In this document: positions 16,822-22,815 of the stretch, piece after piece
Layout of the letters: each line of letters begins with the position of its first letter
Numbering within the stretch: position 1 is the stretch's first letter
Source: an uncultured Clostridia bacterium
Lineage (GTDB): Bacteria > Bacillota > Clostridia > Lachnospirales > Anaerotignaceae
DNA: 22,815 nt
Assembly: GCA_937919015.1 (NCBI GenBank)
Contig: CALFPN010000081.1
Coordinates: 1-22,815, forward strand
Direction: 5' to 3'
The notes under the pieces: generated by a model
The model's database searches: none
Told to the model about the DNA's origin: nothing
The model's input: the letters and a program-made list of their open reading frames with translations, nothing else
Program-made: the position numbers and the translations under genes

Positions 16822-16859
16822 ACAAAAAAGAAACCCCCGATTTATGCCTTCGGATGTTT
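16822..16859 (-). terminator. Expression-platform terminator of the cobalamin riboswitch
   Basis: On the minus strand AAACATCCGA (16859-16850) pairs with TCGGGGGTTT (16840-16831) in a 10-bp stem with one mismatch and one G-U pair, followed by CTTTTTTG. It lies between the aptamer and the DUF4430 start. A second hairpin (GGGGG at 16838-16834 with CCCCC at 16819-16815) would share its 3' arm, so the two are mutually exclusive. Confidence 0.72.
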
Positions 16860-16867
16860 GATCTATC

Positions 16868-17012
16868 TTGGACGTGTATTCTGACTTGAGCCGAAAACCT
16901 ACTCAAAGCCCCTTCCCGAAGTTTTCTTCAGTGGTATATGGCTTTTTTCGTTGCTCACACAGCAGGGATAAAGCTGCTCCGGATTCTCACCGGATTCCTG
17001 TCCATATTATTT
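16868..17012 (-). ncRNA. Cobalamin riboswitch
   Basis: Cis-regulatory aptamer read on the minus strand. Conserved blocks in order are AATCCGGTGAGAATCC (within 16999-16981), GCAGC...GCTGT, the B12-box-like ACCACTG (16935-16929), CGGGAAGG (around 16917), GTAGG (16902-16898) and CAAGTCAGAATAC (16888-16876). These match the conserved parts of AdoCbl-type riboswitches in Clostridia. The promoter lies immediately upstream and a terminator hairpin immediately downstream, so B12 binding most likely causes premature termination and lowers expression of the DUF4430 protein and the S component. Confidence 0.9.
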
Positions 17013-17017
17013 TTTCC

Positions 17018-17046
17018 ATCATACTGCGATTGTCCGATTTTGTCAA
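17018..17046 (-). promoter_or_regulatory. Promoter of the cobalamin riboswitch transcript
   Basis: On the minus strand an exact TTGACA (17046-17041), a 17-base spacer and TATGAT (17023-17018). Transcription would begin near 17011, right at the 5' end of the aptamer. Confidence 0.85.
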
Positions 17047-17062
17047 ATTTTGCAGAAAAAAA

Positions 17063-17084
17063 TAGCCCCGCAAATGCGGGGCTT
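17063..17084 (-). terminator. Terminator of the SLH protein gene
   Basis: AGCCCCGCA and TGCGGGGCT form a 9-bp, G+C-rich stem with a two-base loop, followed on the minus strand by ATTTTTTT. It is 16 bases past the stop codon at 17101. Confidence 0.9.
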
Positions 17085-17100
17085 ATATCACCTATGGATA

Positions 17101-19320
17101 TTAATAGTCAAGAGAAAGGTCAACAATTTCGCCGTCTTCCAGTTCCAGTGTGATTTCGATTTCATCCATGTCATCTACTTCTTCATCGTCGATAGCTTCA
17201 TCTACTTCATCGTCGAAATCATCATAATCATCTTCATCGAAATCCTTGCTGAAGTCATAAGTTACTGTTTCCCAATCGGTTTCAACTTCGATGCAGTCAT
17301 CATCATAATCGGACAGATAGCCGGTTACTTCAACGACTTCGCCGGTGATTTCTGTTACTTCGTCATCTTCTACAAGAGCGGTAACTTCAAATACAAATGC
17401 ATCGCTTTCAAAAGCTTCGATCAGGTCATCCAGATCATCGATATCGCAGTCGCCGTTTTCGATGTCGATATCTACCTTGCTGTCCAGATCGTATTTGTCG
17501 CCATCGATTTTGATGTAATCGTCATCGATGTCATCGATTTCGCCTTCTACTTCTTCTTCATCTTTATCTTTATCTTTATCATCGTCGGTTTTTGTTGTCA
17601 GATAGAGTTCTGCAACGAGTTCGTCGTCATCTTCATCCAGAACCAGTTTGGCTTCAAAATATTCATCATCATCCAGATCTTTGTATTCTTCCATCATTTC
17701 ATCCGGATCATAGCTTTTGCCATCGATTTTGATTTCTGTCCAGCTGTCAATTTCGTATGTGTCATCATCATCGATTTCGATTTCATCTTCGGACAGGTCT
17801 GTTACTTCGCCTTTTTCATCGTAATCAACATCGTCTTCATCATATTTCGCAACGATTTTTGTTACATAGCCATCTTTATCCAGAGTCAGGGTTGCATCGA
17901 TTTCAAAATCATCTTCATAAATGTCCATCAGTTTTGTGAAGGACTTTGTGGAACCGTTGATTTTTACGGTTACTTTGGAAGAATTTTTGATGTTATAGGA
18001 TTTGTTGCCGATTTTGATTTTTGTTTTTGTCAGAGATTTAATTTTACCCTTAACTTCATCCTTATCCTTATCATCATCGTCATCTTCTACACTGCCTTTG
18101 ATTTTTGTTACTTCATCCTTGCTGTTCAGCGTCAGCTTAACTTCGATGATTTTGTCGTCATCTTTACATTCATCAAAGAGTTCATCCAGTTCTTCCAGAT
18201 CATAGTCTTTACCGTCGATTTCGATCTCTACATCATCTGCATCATCGATTTTGTATGTGCTTGTTTTTTCGAGGGTGATTGTACCGTCGTTGTCATCATC
18301 ATCATAAGATACGCCGGTCAGTTCACCTTCTGTTGCTTTTTTACCGGATTTTACATCATCTGCGTCTACTGCCAGTTTTACAACACGGGAATCACTGTTC
18401 AGTGTTACGGTTGCTTTCATGGCAGTACCGTTTTTGAACAATTCTGCTGCTTCTGCAACGCTGGAAGAATCACCGTTCAGTGTAACGGGGATGCCGGCAG
18501 AAGTATACAGATAGTATGCATTGCTGTTTTCAAAGTTTACATAGAAATTTGTCATCGCCGCAACAGAACCGGATTTTGTAGATGTGGATGTTGTGGGGGT
18601 ATTGGGGACCGTAGGTGTTGTGGGTGTGGAAGAACCGCCTTGATTCAGTACGCTGTACAGGTTGGAAACCATTACAGCCGTTTCTGTACGGTTCAGTGTT
18701 TTCTTGGGGTTAAATCTGTTGGTATCATCGCCGGTTACGATTTTCACTTCGTTCAGCAGAGCGATATAAGGTCTTGCATCTGCGGAGATGCTTGCATTAT
18801 CTGTGAATTTTGTAGCGGATGCACTTGCTTTATAGGAAGGAACGCCAACCGTCAGTGCACGGCCCAGAATTTCCGCAGCCTGTTCTCTGGAAGCGGGCAT
18901 ATTAGCACCATTTTTCACAAAATTGCTCAGGTCGGAAATAGAAATGATGCCTTCTTCCAGACAGAAGGAAATGGCAGGATGTGCCCAGGACTGGATTTTG
19001 TATGTATTCAGTACAGTTGCCCATTTTTCTGTTACAGAGGAATCTGCAGAAGCTTTTTTGGTCTGCAGCAGTACTTTATAGGCAAACTGGCAGGATTCAG
19101 ACAAAGATACAGTATCTCTGGGGCGGAAATAAGATTTTCCGTTTTTTGTTTCCCCAACAACCAGACCAAGGGATGCAGCTTTGTTGATGGATGCTTCCGC
19201 ACCTGCCCAGGGAACCTGATTGAGATCTGCAAATGTAACAGCCATGGCAGTCACAGGCTGAAAAGCCAGAAGAGATGCCACAAGAAAAGAAAGGGGTCTT
19301 GCTGTTTTACGGTATTTCAT
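17101..19320 (-). CDS. SLH-domain surface protein with six acidic repeats
   Basis: A 739-residue exported protein. Residues 1-27 are a signal peptide (basic start, hydrophobic core, cut after TAMA). Three SLH-type modules follow (about 28-85, 100-158 and 170-226), which would bind cell-wall polymers. A Thr/Pro/Ser linker (228-252) leads to six degenerate repeats (about 253-320, 328-410, 421-493, 502-577, 590-662 and 663-739). Each has a strand motif like EIKIDGKSYD, an acidic helix and a KLTLN...VTKI strand pair. From 320 onward the protein is extremely Asp/Glu-rich, including runs such as DDDDDKDKDE. The start at 19320 follows AAGGAGG by 8 bases. Cation binding or an S-layer role is plausible; no named function is recognised. 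Confidence 0.9.
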   Translation of the reverse strand: MKYRKTARPLSFLVASLLAFQPVTAMAVTFADLNQVPWAGAEASINKAASLGLVVGETKNGKSYFRPRDTVSLSESCQFAYKVLLQTKKASADSSVTEKWATVLNTYKIQSWAHPAISFCLEEGIISISDLSNFVKNGANMPASREQAAEILGRALTVGVPSYKASASATKFTDNASISADARPYIALLNEVKIVTGDDTNRFNPKKTLNRTETAVMVSNLYSVLNQGGSSTPTTPTVPNTPTTSTSTKSGSVAAMTNFYVNFENSNAYYLYTSAGIPVTLNGDSSSVAEAAELFKNGTAMKATVTLNSDSRVVKLAVDADDVKSGKKATEGELTGVSYDDDDNDGTITLEKTSTYKIDDADDVEIEIDGKDYDLEELDELFDECKDDDKIIEVKLTLNSKDEVTKIKGSVEDDDDDKDKDEVKGKIKSLTKTKIKIGNKSYNIKNSSKVTVKINGSTKSFTKLMDIYEDDFEIDATLTLDKDGYVTKIVAKYDEDDVDYDEKGEVTDLSEDEIEIDDDDTYEIDSWTEIKIDGKSYDPDEMMEEYKDLDDDEYFEAKLVLDEDDDELVAELYLTTKTDDDKDKDKDEEEVEGEIDDIDDDYIKIDGDKYDLDSKVDIDIENGDCDIDDLDDLIEAFESDAFVFEVTALVEDDEVTEITGEVVEVTGYLSDYDDDCIEVETDWETVTYDFSKDFDEDDYDDFDDEVDEAIDDEEVDDMDEIEITLELEDGEIVDLSLDY
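17561..17580. repeat. Short tandem repeat TCTTTA x3.3
   Basis: Three full hexamer copies plus two bases, inside the SLH protein gene, encoding alternating Asp-Lys on the minus strand (DKDKDKD, residues 580-587). Slippage here would add or remove two residues without breaking the frame. Confidence 0.75.
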
Positions 19321-19354
19321 AGGAATAACCTCCTTATTCATTTTATCTTTTTGT

Positions 19355-19363
19355 ATTATAGCA
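19355..19363 (-). promoter_or_regulatory. Extended -10 promoter of the SLH protein gene
   Basis: On the minus strand TGCTATAAT is an exact -10 with an upstream TGn extension, 34 bases before the start codon. A weak -35 candidate, TTTCAA, lies 17 bases further upstream. Confidence 0.65.
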
Positions 19364-19478
19364 AATATTCTCCTCTTTTGAAACAAGTATATCAATATTA
19401 TATTACAAAAACCTTTGATTTTTATTAAAAACGGCGAAATTAAAAAATATTTAAGAATTGTGGAAATCGTTTTCTGCG

Positions 19479-19506
19479 GCATATCTTTTTTGAAAGAACA
19501 TACACT
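19479..19506 (+). promoter_or_regulatory. Sigma-E-like sporulation promoter of the dacF-like gene
   Basis: GCATATC (19479-19485) and CATACACT (19499-19506) are separated by 13 bases. They fit the Bacillus sigma-E consensus as I recall it (KMATATT and CATACAMT) at 6 of 7 and 8 of 8 positions, with a slightly short spacer. Transcription would begin near 19513, leaving about 22 bases before GTG 19536. An alternative vegetative reading (TTGAAA/TAAGAT) would start inside the ribosome site, so it is less likely. Confidence 0.5.
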
Positions 19507-19535
19507 ATCCATAAGATGTTCTGGGAGGAATGTAT

Positions 19536-20699
19536 GTGAAAGGTAAGAGGAGCTTCGGGATATTTCTGACACTGATGCTTTCGCTGGGCATGATTTTTCC
19601 TGCTTTTGGGGAAGAAACGGCACCTCTGGCTTTGGAAAGCAAAAGTGCCCTTTTGATGGATGCGGCAACGGGAACGATTTTATATGAAAAAAACAGCCAT
19701 GAAGCCATGCCCCCTGCCAGTGTGACAAAGGTCATGACACTGCTTTTGATTTATGAAGGGGAAGAAGCCGGCCAGTTTGCATGGTCAGATCGCGTACAGG
19801 TCAGCGAGCATGCAGCGTCTATGGGAGGTTCTCAGGTCTTTCTGGAGCAGGGAGAGACCCAGACGGCAGCTGATATGACCAAATGCATCGCCATTGCATC
19901 CGCCAATGATGCAGCCGTTGCCATGGCGGAATTTGTGGCAGGCAGCGAGGAAGCCTTTGTGGAACGGATGAATCAAAAAGCGGAGGAATTGGGTATGGCG
20001 GATACCCATTTTGAAAATGCCTGTGGTCTGGATACGGATGGACATGAGACCAGTGCCCATGATATTGCTTTGATGAGCCGAGAACTGATGACACGATTCC
20101 CTGAGATCAGAGACTATACCACCACATGGCAGGATACCATCATACATAAGACCCGCAAGGGCGAATCGGAATTTGGCCTGACCAATACCAATAAGCTCAT
20201 CAAATGGTACGAAGGAGCCACCGGCCTGAAAACCGGCTCCACGGGGAAAGCACTTTATTGTCTTTCCGGCACGGCAGAGCGGGATGGGCTGCATCTGATC
20301 GCAGTGGTCATGGCGGCACCGGATTTTAAGGTGCGGTTTCAGGAAACCATGAAGCTGTTGGATTATGGTTTTGCCAATTACAGCGCAGAAAAAGGTTTGC
20401 CTGCAGGGAAAAAGATGGCGGAAATTCCCATAACAAAGGGAATGACTGATACAGTCAGCGGTATTGTGAAAGAAGAAACCTCTTTTTTATTGAAAAAAGA
20501 GAGTGGAAAAGATTGGGAGACGGCGGTGGAGGCACTTCCTGTTATGGATGCACCCGTGAAAAAAGGAGAAAAGGTAGGAGAAGTGATTTATCTCATCAAT
20601 GGAGAAGAAGTAGGACGTACCGATCTGATTGCAGCAGAAAATGTGGAAAGAGCCGACATCAGTACCATGCTGGAGAGAATGCTGAAGCTATGGTTTTGA
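19536..20699 (+). CDS. dacF: D-alanyl-D-alanine carboxypeptidase (DacF-like, penicillin-binding protein 5 family)
   Basis: A 387-residue exported serine peptidase that removes the terminal D-Ala from peptidoglycan stem peptides, limiting cross-linking. A signal peptide (about 1-25, ending PAFG) precedes the penicillin-binding domain with all three motifs: SVTK (Ser62-Lys65), SAN (122-124) and KTG (232-234). A C-terminal beta domain and the short tail MLKLWF, a likely membrane-associating end, follow. Length matches Bacillus DacF. GTG 19536 is preferred because GGAGG lies 7 bases before it; ATG 19530 would be one base from that site. The sigma-E-like promoter and adjacency to spoIVB suggest a cortex or spore-envelope role, but DacA/DacB-type paralogues cannot be excluded. 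Confidence 0.9.
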   Translation: MKGKRSFGIFLTLMLSLGMIFPAFGEETAPLALESKSALLMDAATGTILYEKNSHEAMPPASVTKVMTLLLIYEGEEAGQFAWSDRVQVSEHAASMGGSQVFLEQGETQTAADMTKCIAIASANDAAVAMAEFVAGSEEAFVERMNQKAEELGMADTHFENACGLDTDGHETSAHDIALMSRELMTRFPEIRDYTTTWQDTIIHKTRKGESEFGLTNTNKLIKWYEGATGLKTGSTGKALYCLSGTAERDGLHLIAVVMAAPDFKVRFQETMKLLDYGFANYSAEKGLPAGKKMAEIPITKGMTDTVSGIVKEETSFLLKKESGKDWETAVEALPVMDAPVKKGEKVGEVIYLINGEEVGRTDLIAAENVERADISTMLERMLKLWF

Positions 20700-20866
20700 T
20701 TTTTTAATTTGAAAAATTTCCAGACTCCCGTACTTGTGATGCTGTTGGGCTTTGTATGATTCTGGCGTTTTTGGGCGGAATATCGAAGTTCGAAAGGGGA
20801 AAAAGTAACTGAGGAACAAAAAGTGCGCATATTTGTTCCAAAACTTACAATTTGGGAGTGGAGTTG

Positions 20867-21892
20867 ATGCAGCAGAAAAAAAGCAATCATTTTTTTGCAG
20901 TATACCCGAAGCGGCTTTTTTTGATACCGTTTTTCTGCCTTTCCCTTTTTCTGCAGACGGCGCAGGCGGCAGAAATGCTGGTGCCCGTAGGGAAAACCGT
21001 CGGCGTCACCATGGATACGCAAGGATTGCTGGTTTTAGGCACAGGCAGCGTAGATGGGGAAAATGGCCGCAGCAATACGCCCTGCAAAGGTATTTTGCAG
21101 GCAGGTGACTTGCTGATAGAAGCCGATGGACAGATTTTGGAAAATAAGGAAATGTTTCTGGAAGCGGTAGAGAAAAGCGAAGGTCGGGCTGTTTCTCTGC
21201 GGCTGCAGCGGGGTGGCAGAGAAAAAGAAGTTTCCGTGAAACCTGTTTATAGTACTGTAGACGGCACCTACAAGATCGGTGCATGGATACGGGATAGTAT
21301 TCAGGGGATCGGCACCGTGACCTACTATGATCCCAAAGAGCAAACCTTCGGGGCTTTGGGTCATGGGGTGTATGATGTGGATACGGGGAAACTGATGCAG
21401 ATCAGAGAAGGTGCACTGGTTTCTGTGGAACTGACGGAAATCGTCAAAGGACAGAAGGGGAAAGCCGGGGAACTGACGGGGAGGATCGCATTGCAGGAAA
21501 AATTTGCCCGTATCGATGAAAATACGGAAGCTGGTATTTTTGGCAGTATCGGTACAACTGTTTTTGATGGAGAGGCTCTGCCTGTGGCAGCAGCGGCGGA
21601 GATTAAAAAAGGGAAAGCCCACATCCTTTCCGATCTGGAAGGAAATGGGGTAAAGGCCTATGAAATCGAGATCGAAAGCCTTCGGAAGGATGGCGGGAAA
21701 GCCCATAAGGATATGACCATCCGTATTACGGACGCGCGTCTGCTGCAGCTGACAGGCGGCATCGTACAGGGTACCAGCGGCAGCCCTGTCCTGCAGGATG
21801 GGAAGCTGGTTGGTGCGGTGACCCATGTGTATGTAAAGCGTAGATACCTACATACCCAAAAAGACTATGTGTTTCCTCATACAATGCAATAA
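20867..21892 (+). CDS. spoIVB: SpoIVB signalling serine peptidase, 3' end replaced by mobile-element sequence
   Basis: A 341-residue chimeric product. SpoIVB is made in the forespore and is exported to trigger sigma-K activation across the forespore membranes. Seen here: an N-terminal membrane/signal segment (about 16-35), a PDZ domain (about 42-128), and the SpoIVB peptidase domain with His166 in GALGHG, Asp289 in RITDA and Ser304 in QGTSGSP; the Asp-Ser spacing of 15 equals that in B. subtilis SpoIVB. Similarity ends after GAVTHVYV (residue 323). The usual tail, with an NDPT..GYGIFIE-type sequence, is missing, and 18 unrelated residues follow to a TAA. ATG 20867 follows GGGAG by 8 bases; TTG 20852 and TTG 20864 are weaker starts. 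The 3' end is interpreted as an insertion of a conjugative element. Confidence 0.88.
   Translation: MQQKKSNHFFAVYPKRLFLIPFFCLSLFLQTAQAAEMLVPVGKTVGVTMDTQGLLVLGTGSVDGENGRSNTPCKGILQAGDLLIEADGQILENKEMFLEAVEKSEGRAVSLRLQRGGREKEVSVKPVYSTVDGTYKIGAWIRDSIQGIGTVTYYDPKEQTFGALGHGVYDVDTGKLMQIREGALVSVELTEIVKGQKGKAGELTGRIALQEKFARIDENTEAGIFGSIGTTVFDGEALPVAAAAEIKKGKAHILSDLEGNGVKAYEIEIESLRKDGGKAHKDMTIRITDARLLQLTGGIVQGTSGSPVLQDGKLVGAVTHVYVKRRYLHTQKDYVFPHTMQ
21829..21855. other. Candidate attachment-site junction (inverted repeat at end of spoIVB similarity)
   Basis: GTATGTA (21829-21835) and TACATAC (21849-21855) are perfect 7-base inverted arms 13 bases apart, enclosing a further GTAG/CTAC pair (21840-21851). 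The structure begins within the last recognisable spoIVB codons. It resembles a recombinase core site with inverted arms, but no other copy is in the window. Confidence 0.5.
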
Positions 21893-21920
21893 ACCAAAAC
21901 TTGCGAAGAATTTCAAGAGA

Positions 21921-21955
21921 AAGAGCGTATTAGCGTTTGCTGATACGCTTTTTTT
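21921..21955 (+). terminator. Terminator at the end of the spoIVB fusion
   Basis: AAGAGCGTATTAGC and GCTGATACGCTTTT form a 14-bp stem with two G-U pairs and a GTTT loop, ending in seven T residues (21949-21955). It lies 29 bases after the chimeric stop codon and would insulate parA from spoIVB transcription. Confidence 0.83.
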
Positions 21956-22015
21956 CATGCCCTAACAAATAAAGATCCCTTTAGTGGGGAAATCTATTAG
22001 GAAAGGAGCAGAGTG

Positions 22016-22815
22016 ATGACAGCTCAAATTATAGCCATTGCCAACCAAAAAGGCGGGGTTGGCAAAACAACGACTTGTGCGAACCTGGGAATTGGACTGG
22101 CGCAGGCTGGCAAGAAAGTGTTGCTGATCGACGGGGACCCGCAAGGAAGCCTGACCATCAGCCTGGGCCACCCCCAGCCGGACAAGCTGCCCTTTACCCT
22201 GTCCGACGCGATGGGCCGTATTCTGATGGATGAGCCGCTGCGACCCAGCGAGGGTATCCTGCACCACCCGGAGGGTGTTGACCTGATGCCTGCGGACATC
22301 CAGTTGTCTGGTATGGAGGTTTCTCTGGTGAACGCCATGAGCCGCGAGACCATCTTGCGGCAGTATCTGGACACCGTAAAGGGACAGTATTCCCATATCC
22401 TCATTGATTGCCAGCCCTCTCTGGGGATGCTCACGGTCAATGCGCTGGCAGCCGCCAATAGGGTCATAATTCCCGTCCAGGCAGAGTATCTGCCCGCCAA
22501 GGGTTTGGAACAACTGCTCCAAACAGTAAATAAAGTGAAACGGCAGATCAACCCAAAACTCCAGATTGACGGCATCCTGCTGACGATGGTGGACAACCGC
22601 ACCAACTTTGCCAAGGAGATCGCCGCCCTGCTGCGGGAGACCTACGGCAGCAAAATCAAGGTGTTCGCCACCGAGATTCCCCATTCTGTTAGGGCAAAGG
22701 AAATCAGCGCCGAGGGCAAGAGCATTTTTGCCCATGACCCCGGCGGCAAGGTGGCTGAGAGCTACAAAAATCTGACGCAGGAGGTGATGAAACTTGAAAA
22801 GCAGCGCGAAAAAAG
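22016..22815 (+). CDS. parA: ParA-family ATPase of a mobile element (3'-truncated by window edge)
   Basis: The first 266 residues of a Walker-type partition ATPase, with the frame open to the window edge. The deviant Walker A KGGVGKTT lies at 12-19, the second Asp motif LLIDGDPQG at 37-44, and LIDCQPSLGMLTVNAL contains the Walker B-like motif. ParA proteins use ATP-dependent DNA binding to position ParB-bound DNA or plasmids. The length and the polar C-terminus (KLEKQREK) suggest that little is missing; a ParB-type gene usually follows. ATG 22016 follows AAAGGAG by 7 bases. It differs from the chromosomal soj gene expected near the origin and resembles the ParA found at the leading end of Tn1549-like conjugative elements, where it may help maintain the excised circle. 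Confidence 0.9.
   Translation, partial: MTAQIIAIANQKGGVGKTTTCANLGIGLAQAGKKVLLIDGDPQGSLTISLGHPQPDKLPFTLSDAMGRILMDEPLRPSEGILHHPEGVDLMPADIQLSGMEVSLVNAMSRETILRQYLDTVKGQYSHILIDCQPSLGMLTVNALAAANRVIIPVQAEYLPAKGLEQLLQTVNKVKRQINPKLQIDGILLTMVDNRTNFAKEIAALLRETYGSKIKVFATEIPHSVRAKEISAEGKSIFAHDPGGKVAESYKNLTQEVMKLEKQREK

Larger units (their letters stand above)
21836..22815. mobile_element. Left end of a probable Tn1549-like integrative conjugative element (continues beyond the window)
   Basis: Starts where spoIVB similarity is lost and contains a terminator, a 120-base leader and a ParA gene typical of the first genes of Tn1549-like elements. The parA region is visibly richer in G+C, with many GCC, CTG and CCG codons, than the preceding spoIVB and dacF genes. 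Integrase, relaxase and the other end are not in the window, so the element type is inferred from one gene and the junction. Confidence 0.6.

Noticed and set aside
16868..17065. Short plus-strand open frames across the riboswitch
   Set aside because: They lie over conserved aptamer blocks and the promoter of the minus-strand unit, and lack ribosome sites.
17050..19428. Very long plus-strand open frame (792 codons) opposite the SLH protein gene
   Set aside because: It is a by-product of the GAT/GAA-rich acidic gene on the other strand, whose complement (ATC/TTC) rarely gives stops. The frame has no ribosome site, an implausible Phe/Ile/Cys-rich composition, and crosses the terminator and promoter of the real gene.
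20827..20851. GCATATT...CTTACAAT pair as a sigma-E-like promoter for spoIVB
   Set aside because: The motifs match fairly well, but the spacer is only 10 bases, and the start would fall within a few bases of the ribosome site, leaving almost no leader.

Overview
The window (about 48% G+C) looks like chromosome from an anaerobic, spore-forming member of the Clostridia, probably Lachnospiraceae-like. The reasons are two sporulation-type genes (a dacF-like D,D-carboxypeptidase and spoIVB), an S-layer-homology (SLH) protein, strong AGGAGG ribosome sites, a cobalamin riboswitch with an ECF-type vitamin uptake component, and the edge of a gut-type conjugative element. Genus cannot be fixed from the sequence alone.

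Layout. (1) Positions 1-3384, plus strand: the end of a maltose/glucose-type PTS permease (EIIC-EIIB), an endonuclease/exonuclease/phosphatase-fold enzyme best read as maltose-6'-phosphate phosphatase (MapP), and amylomaltase MalQ, closed by a perfect-palindrome terminator. Together they would import maltose as its 6'-phosphate, dephosphorylate it and disproportionate it. (2) 3477-4289: an unrecognised cysteine-rich membrane protein with its own terminator. (3) 4517-9657: a near-consensus promoter, then ilvB-ilvN-ilvC-ilvD (branched-chain amino acid synthesis), with a 12-bp hairpin between ilvC and ilvD and a bidirectional terminator shared with a convergent DUF815-type ATPase gene (9668-10870, minus).

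(4) 11016-15841: a methionine/folate operon of metF, a free-standing methionine synthase reactivation protein, a cobalamin-dependent methionine synthase (metH) lacking that domain, and a ZIP metal transporter. (5) 15893-17046, minus strand: a cobalamin riboswitch with promoter and terminator platform controlling a DUF4430 (transcobalamin beta-domain-like) membrane-anchored protein and an ECF S component, probably a B12 uptake unit. Regions 4 and 5 together would supply methionine synthase with cobalamin and perhaps zinc. (6) 17063-19360, minus strand: a 739-residue SLH-anchored, extremely acidic protein with six degenerate repeats. (7) 19479-21892, plus strand: a dacF-like carboxypeptidase with a sigma-E-like promoter, then spoIVB.

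(8) 21829-22815: spoIVB similarity stops abruptly just after its GAVTHVYV segment, at a 27-bp inverted-repeat structure. The next gene is a ParA ATPase of the kind found at the start of Tn1549-like integrative conjugative elements. The most striking reading is that a conjugative element has inserted into the 3' end of spoIVB, leaving the catalytic residues intact but giving the protein an element-encoded 18-residue tail. The rest of the element and the other junction lie outside the window.
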